DNA of 64,000 bases from an uncultured Eubacteriales bacterium (lineage in GTDB: Bacteria > Bacillota > Clostridia > Oscillospirales > CAG-382), in assembly GCA_900551295.1 (NCBI GenBank), contig URVJ01000003.1:62001-126000 (forward strand). The letters are read 5' to 3'. The notes under the pieces are model-generated. The model saw only the letters and a list, made by a program, of their open reading frames with translations. It searched no databases and was not told the DNA's origin. The position numbers and the translations under genes are program-made. Of this stretch, positions 26,929-36,400 are shown one piece after another; position 1 is the first letter of the stretch; every line of letters begins with the position of its first letter.

Positions 26929-28104
26929 ATGAATACAAAAGAACTCGATCAGAAATACATAATGTCAACATATTCGCGCCACGAGCCGGTTATTGACCAT
27001 GCAAAGGGCTGCGTACTGTACGGCGAGGACGGAAAAGAGTATCTCGATTTCGGCAGCGGCATAGGAACGCTCAGTCTCGGCTCCTGCGACAAAGGTTACA
27101 TTTCGGCTGTCACGGCGCAGCTTGAAAAAACTCAGCACGTTTCAAACTACTTTGCAAGCGCTCCAGCCTCTCATCTTGCCGAAAAGCTCATGACGCTTAC
27201 CGGATATTCCAAAGTCTTTTTTTGCAACTCAGGCGCCGAAGCCAACGAATGTGCGATAAAAATTGCACGCAAATACAGTTTTGACAAGTACGGCAAAAAC
27301 AGAAACGCCATAATCACCTTTGACAAGTCGTTTCACGGCAGAACCGTAACCACTCTTTCCGCAACGGGTCAGGACGTTTTTCACAACTACTTTTTCCCGT
27401 TTACAGAAGGTTTCAGATACTGCGAATTCAACAACAAAGACGCTCTTAAAGCGGCGCTTACCGACGACGTTTGTGCTGTCATGTTCGAGTGCATACAGGG
27501 CGAAGGCGGCGTAAACGTTATGGACAGAGATTTTGCGGCATTTATGAAAGAACAGTGCGAAAAGCGCGACATACTGCTTGTATGCGACGAGGTTCAGACC
27601 GGCGTCGGAAGAACCGGAACGCTGTATTCGTTTGAGTCTTTCGGAATAAAACCGGACGTTTTCACAAGCGCAAAAGGTCTTGCGGGCGGACTTCCGATAG
27701 GCGCTGCGATAGTCGGTGAAAAGTGCGCGGACATTCTCACTCGCGGAACTCACGGCTCTACTTTCGGCGCAAATCCCGTTTCATGCGCCGCAGCGAACTA
27801 CGTTATCTCAAAAATAAGCGAAAAAAGCTTTCTTGAAAACGTAAAACAAAACGGCGAATATCTCGGAAACGCGCTTTCAAAAATAGGCGGCAGCAAAAAT
27901 CTCGGCGTCCGCGGCAAAGGGCTTATGCTCGGCATAAAAACAAGCGTTCCCACGTCGGAATTTGCCGACAAGGCTCTCGAAAACGGCTTATTTGTACTCA
28001 CAGCCGGCAAAGACGTTATAAGAATTCTGCCTCCGCTTGTTATAACCAAAGAGGAAATCGACAAGGGCGTCGCTATTCTTGAAAAAACCTTCTCTCAATT
28101 CTGA
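26929..28104 (+). CDS. argD: Acetylornithine aminotransferase
   Basis: 391 residues, class III PLP-dependent. It converts N-acetylglutamate semialdehyde to N-acetylornithine. Visible: VFFCNSGAEANECAIK (phosphate binding), FHGRTVTTLSATG, CDEVQTGVGRTG (Asp binding the pyridine nitrogen) and the Schiff-base lysine in TSAKGLAGGLPIGA. Length is normal, 33 bp after argB. Confidence 0.95.
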   Translation: MNTKELDQKYIMSTYSRHEPVIDHAKGCVLYGEDGKEYLDFGSGIGTLSLGSCDKGYISAVTAQLEKTQHVSNYFASAPASHLAEKLMTLTGYSKVFFCNSGAEANECAIKIARKYSFDKYGKNRNAIITFDKSFHGRTVTTLSATGQDVFHNYFFPFTEGFRYCEFNNKDALKAALTDDVCAVMFECIQGEGGVNVMDRDFAAFMKEQCEKRDILLVCDEVQTGVGRTGTLYSFESFGIKPDVFTSAKGLAGGLPIGAAIVGEKCADILTRGTHGSTFGANPVSCAAANYVISKISEKSFLENVKQNGEYLGNALSKIGGSKNLGVRGKGLMLGIKTSVPTSEFADKALENGLFVLTAGKDVIRILPPLVITKEEIDKGVAILEKTFSQF

Positions 28105-28128
28105 AAAATTCAAAAGGAAGATACAAAG

Positions 28129-29037
28129 ATGAAAAAAGACTTACTTAAAATGCAGGATCTTTCCAAAGACGAGCTTATGAACTTGCTTGAGCTTGCGGAA
28201 AAGCTGAAATACGAAAAAAAGCACGGAATACCGCACGAAATTTTAAAGGGCAAAACCCTCGGCATGATTTTTGAGAAATCCTCGACGAGAACCCGTATAT
28301 CCTTTGAAACCGGCATTTATCAGCTCGGCGGAACAGGTTTATTTTTAAGCTCCAAGGAAACGCAGCTCGGCAGAGGAGAGCCTATAAAGGACACTGCGCG
28401 CGTACTTTCACGCTATCTTGACGGAATTATGATACGCACTTTCGGTCAGGAGATTGTCGAAGAGCTTGCGGAATATGCGTCAATCCCCGTCATAAACGCT
28501 CTTACGGACTATGCGCACCCGTGTCAGGTTCTTGCGGACTTACTTACGATAAAAGAATACAAAGGCGGATTTGACGGCAAAAAAATGTGCTTTATCGGTG
28601 ACGGAAACAACATGGCAAACTCTCTTATCGTCGGCGGACTGCTTGCCGGAATGGACGTTGCGGTTGCAACGCCGAAAGATTACCGTCCGGACAAGTCTGT
28701 ACTTGACTTTGCCGCAAAATACGGCTCTAAGTTTGCGCTTACGACAAGTATTACCGACGCCGCACGCGATTCCGACGCCGTATTTACCGACGTATGGTCA
28801 AGCATGGGCATGGAAGGCGAAATTGAAAAGAGAAAGAAAGATTTTGCCGGATTCCAGATAAACGACGAGGTCATGGCTGCCGCAAACAAGGGTGCTATCG
28901 TTCAGCACTGTCTGCCGGCTCACCGCGGAGAAGAAATCACAGCCGAGGTCTTTGAGGCTCATGCGAACGAGATATTTGACGAGGCTGAAAACAGGCTTCA
29001 TGCTCAGAAAGCCGTTATGGCAACGCTGATGAAGTGA
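28129..29037 (+). CDS. argF: Ornithine carbamoyltransferase
   Basis: 302 residues. It makes citrulline from ornithine and carbamoyl phosphate. SSTRTRISFE binds carbamoyl phosphate, HPCQVLADL follows, and HCLPAHRGEE carries the ornithine-site cysteine. It is the last gene of argHCJBDF; no convincing terminator follows, only a repeat element (29087-29229). Carbamoyl phosphate is supplied by carAB 2 kb downstream. Confidence 0.95.
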   Translation: MKKDLLKMQDLSKDELMNLLELAEKLKYEKKHGIPHEILKGKTLGMIFEKSSTRTRISFETGIYQLGGTGLFLSSKETQLGRGEPIKDTARVLSRYLDGIMIRTFGQEIVEELAEYASIPVINALTDYAHPCQVLADLLTIKEYKGGFDGKKMCFIGDGNNMANSLIVGGLLAGMDVAVATPKDYRPDKSVLDFAAKYGSKFALTTSITDAARDSDAVFTDVWSSMGMEGEIEKRKKDFAGFQINDEVMAAANKGAIVQHCLPAHRGEEITAEVFEAHANEIFDEAENRLHAQKAVMATLMK

Positions 29038-29086
29038 CGCTGAGCTGAGCGCGGTTTTTTGAGCGGCTTTTGATTATTTGGGGCTA

Positions 29087-29229
29087 AAACGGGAAATTCT
29101 CTTCAAAGTGCAGCTTTGTACTGACGCTTTTCTGCGGAGTAAAGTCCTCCTACGAGGAAAAAGTGGGCGTATAAAGTCGCACATGGCAGTGAATAATCTG
29201 TTTCCGCCTAAATCAAGCAACACTCACCC
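29087..29229 (+). repeat. MITE-like intergenic repeat, copy A
   Basis: A 78-base core (29087-29164) matches 62884-62961 at about 68 of 78 positions by eye, without gaps. It folds as two tandem hairpins, the second being TCCTC-CTAC-GAGGA (29145-29158). To the right, 29200-29229 is the reverse complement of a flank found on the left of copy B (62858-62887; about 26 of 30), as if it were a terminal inverted repeat. Confidence 0.75.
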
Positions 29230-29234
29230 AAGCG

Positions 29235-29269
29235 AAAAAAATAAGCACCCCGTCAAGTAAGGTGCTTAT
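29235..29269 (-). terminator. Terminator overlapping the hypothetical gene end
   Basis: ATAAGCACC (29241-29249) pairs with GGTGCTTAT (29261-29269); the minus-strand tail is T-rich (29235-29241). The 5' arm encodes the last residues of the gene that ends at 29253. Confidence 0.8.
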
Positions 29270-29597
29270 CATAGTAAACCGTAAAAGTTTTTTGTTCGGA
29301 GGAATTAAGCTCCGTGCCGGAAAAGACCGCGCCGTCAAGGCTCATAAATTCCCAGACAGATAATTCGTCAATTCTGAACCTGAACGCGCTCGACACGCCG
29401 AATGTCAGCTCGATAATGCCGTCGTCAACAATGTTCAAATGTCCGTCGCGTCCGATTATCAGATCTTCTCCGTCGGGATTCTTTATGCTTGCATATTTTA
29501 CGTGCGTGTCATGCAGCTTTTTGCATATCATTCTGCTCTGCGCCGCGTTTTTGCCGCCGGACGAAAATTTCCCGAAAACCGCGGATATTATACCCAT
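29253..29597 (-). CDS. Hypothetical protein
   Basis: 114 residues, family not recognised. The start at 29597 (ATG) is preferred because GGAGA lies 10 bases upstream; a TTG two codons earlier is too close. It has no signal peptide or membrane segment. The second half alternates hydrophobic and charged residues (LIIGRDGHLNIVDDGIIELTFG), suggesting a small beta-rich fold. It has its own promoter (29633-29662) and a terminator that overlaps its stop, which supports a real gene. Confidence 0.6.
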   Translation of the reverse strand: MGIISAVFGKFSSGGKNAAQSRMICKKLHDTHVKYASIKNPDGEDLIIGRDGHLNIVDDGIIELTFGVSSAFRFRIDELSVWEFMSLDGAVFSGTELNSSEQKTFTVYYDKHLT

Positions 29598-29632
29598 ATT
29601 CAAACTATCTCCGTATCAGAAAATACGAATTT

Positions 29633-29662
29633 ATTTTACCACAGGCATTATCAATAACGCAA
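29633..29662 (-). promoter_or_regulatory. Promoter of the hypothetical gene
   Basis: Minus strand TTGCGT (29657-29662), 18-bp spacer ending TGG, TAAAAT (29633-29638). Confidence 0.55.
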
Positions 29663-29766
29663 TATATATATTGTAACATTTTTGTGTGCGGCAAATGTTT
29701 GTAGATACGTCCAAAAATGCCGCGTTTATATGCGTCAAAGTCTACACTTCACCGATGTGCGGCTTA

Positions 29767-29795
29767 TTGACAAACACCGCGTATTATTATATAAT
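29767..29795 (+). promoter_or_regulatory. Consensus promoter of purA
   Basis: TTGACA (29767-29772), 17-bp spacer, TATAAT (29790-29795), both exact. A leader of about 80 nt follows with a GTGCGCAGATGCGCAC hairpin; no known riboswitch is recognised. Confidence 0.9.
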
Positions 29796-29880
29796 AGTTT
29801 GTCGGGGGCTGTGCGCAGATGCGCACTCTCCGTCTGAAAAGGAACACACAAAATATAAATTGAAAGGTGAGCTAATCAAA

Positions 29881-31161
29881 ATGCTAACTGCAATTTCAGG
29901 AATTAACTGGGGCGACGAAGGAAAGGGACGTATGGTCGATCTTCTTTCGGAAAACGCCGACTACGTCGTAAGATACCAGGGCGGAAACAACGCCGGTCAC
30001 ACCGTTATCAACGAGTACGGAGAATTCAAGCTCAATCTTCTCCCGTCGGGTATTTGCCGCAAAAACGTCGTCAACATCATGGGAAACGGAATGGTTATAG
30101 ACCTTGCGCATCTTGTAGGCGAAATTGAAAGAGTCAGAGAAAAGGGCGTTTCCGTTTCTCCCGAAAATCTCAAAATAAGCGACAAAGCGACTATCGTTCT
30201 TCCCTACCATGTTCAGCTTGACATTCTTGAAGAAACCCGCCTCACACAGGTCACCGGCAAGCCCTACGGCTCTACAAGACGCGGAATAGCTCCCGTCTAC
30301 GGCGACAAATACATGAAAAAGACCATCAGAATGTCCGACCTTTTCTTTGAGGACGATCTTCGCGAAAATGTGAAAGACATCGTTACATGGAAAAATCTTC
30401 TCATTCACAACGGCTACGGTGCGGACGAAGTTAAGCCCGAGGACATAATGGACTGGCTCCACACCTACGGCGAAAAATTAAAGCCTTACGTTACCGACGT
30501 CGGCAAAATTCTCTACGAGGCAAACAAATCCGGCAAGAGCATTATTTTCGAGGCTCAGCTCGGGGCTTTGCGCGATATTGATTTCGGTATTTATCCTTAC
30601 ACTTCATCATCTTCCACAATTTCGGCTTACGCTCCCATAGGCGCCGGTATTCCCGGAATGAAGCTTGACAAGAGCATAGGCATTATGAAGGCGTATTCGA
30701 CTTGCGTAGGCGCAGGTCCGTTCACCGTAAGAATGTCGGGAGATGAAGCCGAAGAACTCAGAAAAGCCGGCAACGAATACGGTGCGGCAACCGGCAGACC
30801 GAGAGAAGTAGGCGCGTTTGACGTGGTTGCGTCCAAGTACGGCGTAATGCTTCAGGGCACCGACGAGGTTGCGCTGACAAAGCTTGACGTGCTTTCGTAT
30901 CTTGACAAGATTCCCGTCTGCGTTGCATACGATATTGACGGCGAAATTACAACAGATTTTCCCTGCGGAAAGCGTCTTGACATCGCAAAGCCGGTTATAA
31001 AGTACCTTGACGGCTGGAAATGCGACATTTCGGCTTGCAGAAAGCTTGAAGATCTTCCCGAAAAGGCAAGAGAGTACATTGATTTCATCTCAAAGTCCGT
31101 CGGCTGTTATATCAAATATATTTCCGTCGGCGCAAGCAGAGAGGCATATATAGAAGCATAA
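29881..31161 (+). CDS. purA: Adenylosuccinate synthetase
   Basis: 426 residues. GTP-dependent condensation of IMP and aspartate in AMP synthesis. INWGDEGKGRMVDL carries the GTP-binding glycine loop and catalytic Asp; the NNAGHT motif is present, as is TGRPREVGAFD. The ATG at 29881 follows AAAGGTGA; an upstream in-frame reading would start before the promoter and is excluded. First gene of an apparent purA-carA-carB/dapF-dapL unit. Confidence 0.95.
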   Translation: MLTAISGINWGDEGKGRMVDLLSENADYVVRYQGGNNAGHTVINEYGEFKLNLLPSGICRKNVVNIMGNGMVIDLAHLVGEIERVREKGVSVSPENLKISDKATIVLPYHVQLDILEETRLTQVTGKPYGSTRRGIAPVYGDKYMKKTIRMSDLFFEDDLRENVKDIVTWKNLLIHNGYGADEVKPEDIMDWLHTYGEKLKPYVTDVGKILYEANKSGKSIIFEAQLGALRDIDFGIYPYTSSSSTISAYAPIGAGIPGMKLDKSIGIMKAYSTCVGAGPFTVRMSGDEAEELRKAGNEYGAATGRPREVGAFDVVASKYGVMLQGTDEVALTKLDVLSYLDKIPVCVAYDIDGEITTDFPCGKRLDIAKPVIKYLDGWKCDISACRKLEDLPEKAREYIDFISKSVGCYIKYISVGASREAYIEA

Positions 31162-31165
31162 CAAC

Positions 31166-31197
31166 AAGGGTGTTGGGGTTTTAACTTCGGCACCCTT
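31166..31197 (+). other. Hairpin between purA and carA
   Basis: AAGGGTG (31166-31172) pairs with CACCCTT (31191-31197). No U run follows, so it is not a standard terminator; it may tune expression between the two genes. Confidence 0.4.
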
Positions 31198-31223
31198 AAC
31201 TTTAAAAATACGGAGGAAAAACT

Positions 31224-32312
31224 GTGTCAAAGGCTTATTTGATTTTGGAAAACGGCAGGATTTTCGAGGGTGAATCCTTCGGAGCAAAAGCCGAAACAAC
31301 CGGCGAAGTCGTATTCACGACCGGAATGACGGGGTACCTTGAAACGCTCACCGATCCGAGCTATTCTGGACAGATCGTAGTTCAGACCTTTCCGCTTATA
31401 GGAAACTACGGTGTGATACCCGAAGATTTTGAAAGCGAAAAACCTCATCTCAAAGGCTATGTCGTAAGAGAAGTCTGCGACAAACCGTCAAACTTCAGAT
31501 GCGGCGGAAAACTCTCGGATTTTCTCGAAAAGAGCGGCATCACGGGAATTTGCGGCATAGACACGAGAGCGCTCACGAGAATAGTCCGCGAACACGGCGT
31601 CATGAACGGCAGCATTGTTTTTGACTGCGAAAATCTCGAAGAAAAGCTGAAAACCGTAAAGAATTACTCCGTAAAAGACCCGGTAAAGCTTGTAAGCGCT
31701 AAAACTGCGGTTTTGACCTCTCCGTTTGCAAAATACAAGGTTGCATTATATGATTTCGGTGCAAAAAAGAGCATTGCTGACGAGCTTATCGAACGCGACT
31801 GCGAGGTTCATGTATTCAGTGCCGATTCAAGCGCCGAAGATATATTAAGCATAAAGCCCGACGGCATAATGCTTTCCAATGGCCCGGGCGACCCCAAGGA
31901 CAACGTATTTGTCATTGAACAGCTTAAAATACTTGCAGAGAAAAAAATCCCGATATTCGGAATATGTCTCGGGCATCAGCTCCTTGCTCTCTCTCAGGGC
32001 GCGGACACGCACAAATTAAAGTACGGTCACAGAGGCGCAAACCAGCCTGTCGTAGAAACCGCCACAGGCAAGGTATTCATCACAAGCCAAAACCACGGCT
32101 ACGCCGTATCAACGGAAAATCTTCCGTCAAACTGCCGCGTATCTTTCATTAACGCAAACGACTCGACCTGCGAAGGTATCGAATACACCGATATGCCGGC
32201 ATTTACGGTACAGTTCCACCCCGAGGCAAGCGCAGGTCCGCTTGACACAAAGTTTTTATTTGACAAATTCTTGGAGCTTATAAAGGAGGTAAATTTCAAT
32301 GCCGTTAAATAA
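31224..32312 (+). CDS. carA: Carbamoyl phosphate synthase small subunit
   Basis: 362 residues. Glutaminase subunit passing ammonia to CarB. The class I amidotransferase nucleophile is Cys248 in GICLGHQ, and the partner HPE sits in VQFHPEAS. The start is GTG at 31224 with GGAGG upstream. Its 3' end overlaps the carB start by 14 nt, pointing to coupled translation. Confidence 0.95.
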   Translation: MSKAYLILENGRIFEGESFGAKAETTGEVVFTTGMTGYLETLTDPSYSGQIVVQTFPLIGNYGVIPEDFESEKPHLKGYVVREVCDKPSNFRCGGKLSDFLEKSGITGICGIDTRALTRIVREHGVMNGSIVFDCENLEEKLKTVKNYSVKDPVKLVSAKTAVLTSPFAKYKVALYDFGAKKSIADELIERDCEVHVFSADSSAEDILSIKPDGIMLSNGPGDPKDNVFVIEQLKILAEKKIPIFGICLGHQLLALSQGADTHKLKYGHRGANQPVVETATGKVFITSQNHGYAVSTENLPSNCRVSFINANDSTCEGIEYTDMPAFTVQFHPEASAGPLDTKFLFDKFLELIKEVNFNAVK

Positions 32313-35300
32313 GGATATAAAACGCGTAATGGTAATCGGCTCAGGCCCTATAATTATAGGTCAGGCTGCGGAATTCGACTATGCCGGCGCACAGGCTTGC
32401 CGCGCGCTCAAAGAAGCCGGTCTTGAAGTTATCCTCGTAAACTCAAATCCTGCAACCATTATGACCGACAACATAATGGCGGACAAAATATATATCGAAC
32501 CGTTAAATCTTGAAACGGTAAAGAGAATTATAGAAAAAGAACGTCCCGACAGTCTGCTGTCCTCGCTCGGCGGTCAGACAGGTCTTACGCTTTCAATGCA
32601 GCTTGCAAAAGAAGGCTTCCTTGACAAAATGGGCGTAAAGCTTCTCGGAGCAAAGCCCGAAACCATAGACAAAGCCGAGGACAGACAGATGTTCAAGGAC
32701 ACCATGGAATCTATCGGTCAGCCCACCATTCCGTCGAAGGTAGTTACGGACTTGAATTCGGCTCTCGCATTTGCCGAGGAAATAGGCTACCCGGTTATCG
32801 TCCGCCCCGCATTCACACTTGGCGGCACGGGCGGAGGTATTGCGCAGAACGTTGAAGAACTCACAGAGACCGCGACAAACGGACTCAGGCTCTCGCCCAT
32901 TACCCAGATACTCGTGGAAAAGTGCATATCCGGCTGGAAAGAGATAGAATTTGAAGTAATGCGCGACAGCAAGGGCAACGCCATAACCGTGTGCAGCATG
33001 GAAAACTTTGACCCTGTCGGCATTCACACCGGCGACTCTATTGTTGCGGCTCCCTGTCTTACGCTTTCCGACAAGGAATATCAGATGCTGCGTACCGCGG
33101 CGCTGAAAATCATAAACACACTGAAAGTCGAAGGCGGCTGCAACTGCCAGTTTGCGCTCAATCCCGACAGCTTTGACTATGCGGTAATTGAAGTAAATCC
33201 GAGAGTTTCGCGTTCCTCGGCACTCGCGTCAAAGGCTACGGGCTATCCTATCGCAAAGGTTGCGACAAAAATCGCAATAGGCTACACGCTTGACGAAATA
33301 ACCAACGCCGTTACGGGCAAGACAAGCGCGTGCTTTGAACCGGCGCTCGACTATGTTGTGGTAAAATTCCCGAAGTGGCCGTTTGACAAATTCGTTTACG
33401 CCAAAAGAAAGCTCGGAACTCAGATGAAAGCGACGGGCGAGGTCATGGCTATCGGCCAGAGCTTTGAAGAGGCTCTCATGAAAGCCGTAAGAGGTGCGGA
33501 AATAAAGCACACAAGTTTAAATCAGCCCTCTCTTTACACACTTTCCGACGACGAACTCATAAGCATGATGAGAGAATGTACAGACGAGAGGCTTTTCGTG
33601 ATATACGAGCTTTTAAAGCGCGGAAAGAGTACCGAATTTATCCACGAAGAAACAAAGATAGATATGTTCTTCCTCGAAAAGCTCATAAACATTCTTGATA
33701 TGGAAAATGTGCTTAAAAAAGGCGAAATTTCCGACAAGCTCTATCTTAAAGCAAAAAAAATGGGATTTACCGACAAGCACATCGAAGAACTGAGCGGAAA
33801 ACCCGTCACGAACAAGCTGTATGCAGGCTTTAAGATGGTTGACACGTGCGCTGCCGAGTTCTCCGCGGAAACGCCTTACTTCTACTCGTCATACGACGAA
33901 GAAAACGAAGCTGCGGAATTTTTAGACGAGATAAAAGACAGAAAAAAGACTATAATCGTATTCGGTTCCGGTCCTATCAGAATAGGTCAGGGCATAGAAT
34001 TCGACTATGCGTCGGTTCACTGCGTGCGCTCGCTCAAACAGCTCGGCTATGAGGTGGTTATCGTCAACAACAACCCCGAAACCGTCTCGACCGATTTTGA
34101 CACTGCAGACAGACTTTACTTTGAACCGCTTACCGACGAGGACGTCATGAACATTCTCAAAACCGAAAAGCCTTACGGTGCGGTAGTCGCGTTCGGCGGT
34201 CAGACAGCAATAAAGCTTACATCGTTCTTGGACAAAATCGGCGTGAAAATTCTCGGCACAAGCGCGCAGAGCATTGACGCGGCAGAGGACAGAAAACTGT
34301 TCGACGCACTTCTCGAAAGACTTAATATCAAGCGTCCTGCCGGTTATACGGTATTTACCGAGGACGAGGCTCTCGCCGTTGCAAAGCGCATAGGCTATCC
34401 CGTTCTCATGCGTCCGTCATACGTTCTCGGCGGTCAGAACATGATAATAGCTCAGAACGACGACGATATAAAAGAGTATATGAAAATTATACTCACCCAC
34501 ACCGACAAGAACCCTATACTCATAGACAAGTATCTCATGGGACTTGAAATAGAAGTCGACGCCATATGCGACGGCAAGGATATTCTTATCCCCGGAATTA
34601 TGGAACACGTTGAAAGAACCGGCGTACATTCGGGAGACTCCATTGCGGTATATCCGGCGCAAAAGCTTTCGGACAGCATGAAAGAGGAAATTCTCGAAAC
34701 TACGAAAAATCTTGCTCTTGCACTCAACACCCGAGGTCTTGTCAACATTCAGTACCTCATTCACGACGACGGACTGTACGTTATAGAAGTAAACCCGCGT
34801 TCCTCGCGAACCATTCCCTATATCAGCAAGGTTACGGGAATACCCATGGTCGATATTGCAACGCGCACCATGATAGGCAAAGAATCAAGCCCCGAAAAGA
34901 CAGAAACTTTGGAGGAGATCGGATACGGCACGGGAATTTATCCGGACAGCCCGTACATTGCGGTAAAGGTGCCGGTATTCTCGTTTGAAAAGCTCGGCGG
35001 AGTTGACTCGATGTTAGGTCCCGAAATGAAATCGACCGGCGAGGTTCTCGGCATTGCAAGCTCTCTCAAAGAGGCTATCTGCAAAGGCCTTATAGCCGCA
35101 GGCTACAAAATGACGAGAAAGGGCGGAATACTTATAACCGTCCGCGACAGCGACAAGGAGGAAATCCCCGAAGTCGCCGAAAAGTTCTACAATCTCGGAT
35201 TCAAGATATATGCCTCCGAAGGAACGGGAAAAACGCTGCGTGCTGCCGAAATCCCCTGCGAAACGGTAAACGGCAGCGAAAACAAGCTTTCGCTTATTGA

Positions 35301-36360
35301 CAGCGGAAAGATCGACTATGTAATATCTACCTCGGCGCACGGCAGAACGCCGACGAGAAACAGCGTTATATTAAGACGCAAAGCAATCGAAAGGAGTATC
35401 CCCTGCCTTACCTCTCTCGACACCGCAAATGCAGTCGCGGACAGTCTTATCTCGCGCTTTACACCGGTTTCGACTGAGCTTGTGGACATTAACAACATGA
35501 GAAAAGAAAAAGTAAAGCTTGAATTCACAAAGATGCAGGGCTGCGGAAACGACTACATCTACTTCAACTGTTTCTCTCAGAAGATAAACAACCCCGAAGG
35601 CTTATCGGTAAGCCTGTCCGACAGACACTTCGGCATAGGCGGAGACGGCGTTGTGCTTATATGCCCGTCAGACGTTGCCGACGCCAAGATGAGAATGTTC
35701 AACCTTGACGGAAGCGAAGGCAAGATGTGCGGAAACGCCATACGCTGTGTAGGAAAATATCTCTACGACAACAAGATGATAGACAAGACCACAACTACCA
35801 TAGAAACGCTGTCGGGCATAAAGACATTGCAGCTCAACGTCAAGAACGGCAAAGTGGTTTCGGCGTGCGTAGACATGGGCAAAGCCGAGCTTAAACCCGA
35901 ACTTATACCCGTAAAGCTCCACGGCGACAAGATCGTTGCTTATCCCGTTACAATAGGCTACAAGGAATACCGCATTACCTGCGTTTCAATGGGAAATCCG
36001 CACTGCGTTGTATTCTACGGAAACGACGAAAGCGTAGACGAGCTTGATCTCGAAACGATAGGCCCGATGTTTGAGAGAAACGAGCTGTTCCCCGAAAGAG
36101 TAAACACGGAATTTATAAAGGTTATCAACGACCACACATTGAAAATGCGCGTATGGGAACGCGGAAGCGGTGAAACATGGGCTTGCGGTACAGGCGCGTG
36201 CGCGGCTGCGGTTGCGGCTTGTCTGTGCGGTTACTGCAAGAAAAACACGGACATTACCGTAAAATTAAAGGGCGGCGATCTCATAATACGCTACACCGAC
36301 GACGCGGTATATCTTACCGGAAACGCCGACATAAGCTATACCGGCGAAATTACTATCTGA
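32299..36360 (+). CDS. carB-dapF: Fusion: carbamoyl phosphate synthase large subunit + diaminopimelate epimerase
   Basis: 1353 residues in one uninterrupted frame. Residues 1-1066 are a complete CarB: first ATP-grasp half (GGTGGGIAQN), oligomerisation region, second ATP-grasp half starting at FGSGPIRIGQGIEFDY, and a methylglyoxal-synthase-like regulatory domain (about 935-1066). Residues 1067-1353 are a complete DapF: FTKMQGCGNDYIYF at its start, first catalytic Cys1144 in GKMCGNAIRC and second Cys1296 in TWACGTGAC. No stop codon lies between. An internal ATG at 35497 could start DapF alone, but no GGAGG-type site precedes it. CarB makes carbamoyl phosphate for arginine and pyrimidines; DapF converts LL- to meso-diaminopimelate. 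Both domains have intact catalytic residues. AAGGAGGT precedes the start, inside carA. dapL follows 40 bp later. Confidence 0.93.
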   Translation: MPLNKDIKRVMVIGSGPIIIGQAAEFDYAGAQACRALKEAGLEVILVNSNPATIMTDNIMADKIYIEPLNLETVKRIIEKERPDSLLSSLGGQTGLTLSMQLAKEGFLDKMGVKLLGAKPETIDKAEDRQMFKDTMESIGQPTIPSKVVTDLNSALAFAEEIGYPVIVRPAFTLGGTGGGIAQNVEELTETATNGLRLSPITQILVEKCISGWKEIEFEVMRDSKGNAITVCSMENFDPVGIHTGDSIVAAPCLTLSDKEYQMLRTAALKIINTLKVEGGCNCQFALNPDSFDYAVIEVNPRVSRSSALASKATGYPIAKVATKIAIGYTLDEITNAVTGKTSACFEPALDYVVVKFPKWPFDKFVYAKRKLGTQMKATGEVMAIGQSFEEALMKAVRGAEIKHTSLNQPSLYTLSDDELISMMRECTDERLFVIYELLKRGKSTEFIHEETKIDMFFLEKLINILDMENVLKKGEISDKLYLKAKKMGFTDKHIEELSGKPVTNKLYAGFKMVDTCAAEFSAETPYFYSSYDEENEAAEFLDEIKDRKKTIIVFGSGPIRIGQGIEFDYASVHCVRSLKQLGYEVVIVNNNPETVSTDFDTADRLYFEPLTDEDVMNILKTEKPYGAVVAFGGQTAIKLTSFLDKIGVKILGTSAQSIDAAEDRKLFDALLERLNIKRPAGYTVFTEDEALAVAKRIGYPVLMRPSYVLGGQNMIIAQNDDDIKEYMKIILTHTDKNPILIDKYLMGLEIEVDAICDGKDILIPGIMEHVERTGVHSGDSIAVYPAQKLSDSMKEEILETTKNLALALNTRGLVNIQYLIHDDGLYVIEVNPRSSRTIPYISKVTGIPMVDIATRTMIGKESSPEKTETLEEIGYGTGIYPDSPYIAVKVPVFSFEKLGGVDSMLGPEMKSTGEVLGIASSLKEAICKGLIAAGYKMTRKGGILITVRDSDKEEIPEVAEKFYNLGFKIYASEGTGKTLRAAEIPCETVNGSENKLSLIDSGKIDYVISTSAHGRTPTRNSVILRRKAIERSIPCLTSLDTANAVADSLISRFTPVSTELVDINNMRKEKVKLEFTKMQGCGNDYIYFNCFSQKINNPEGLSVSLSDRHFGIGGDGVVLICPSDVADAKMRMFNLDGSEGKMCGNAIRCVGKYLYDNKMIDKTTTTIETLSGIKTLQLNVKNGKVVSACVDMGKAELKPELIPVKLHGDKIVAYPVTIGYKEYRITCVSMGNPHCVVFYGNDESVDELDLETIGPMFERNELFPERVNTEFIKVINDHTLKMRVWERGSGETWACGTGACAAAVAACLCGYCKKNTDITVKLKGGDLIIRYTDDAVYLTGNADISYTGEITI

Positions 36361-36400
36361 CAAATTATCATTACGCCAAAGACAGGAGTGAACACACATT

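Noticed and set aside
29686..29880. N-terminal extension of purA by 65 codons
   Set aside because: The consensus promoter lies inside it, and the conserved adenylosuccinate synthetase N terminus begins at 29881.
29796..29880. Purine riboswitch in the purA leader
   Set aside because: Only a small GTGCGC hairpin is present; the conserved three-way junction core is absent.
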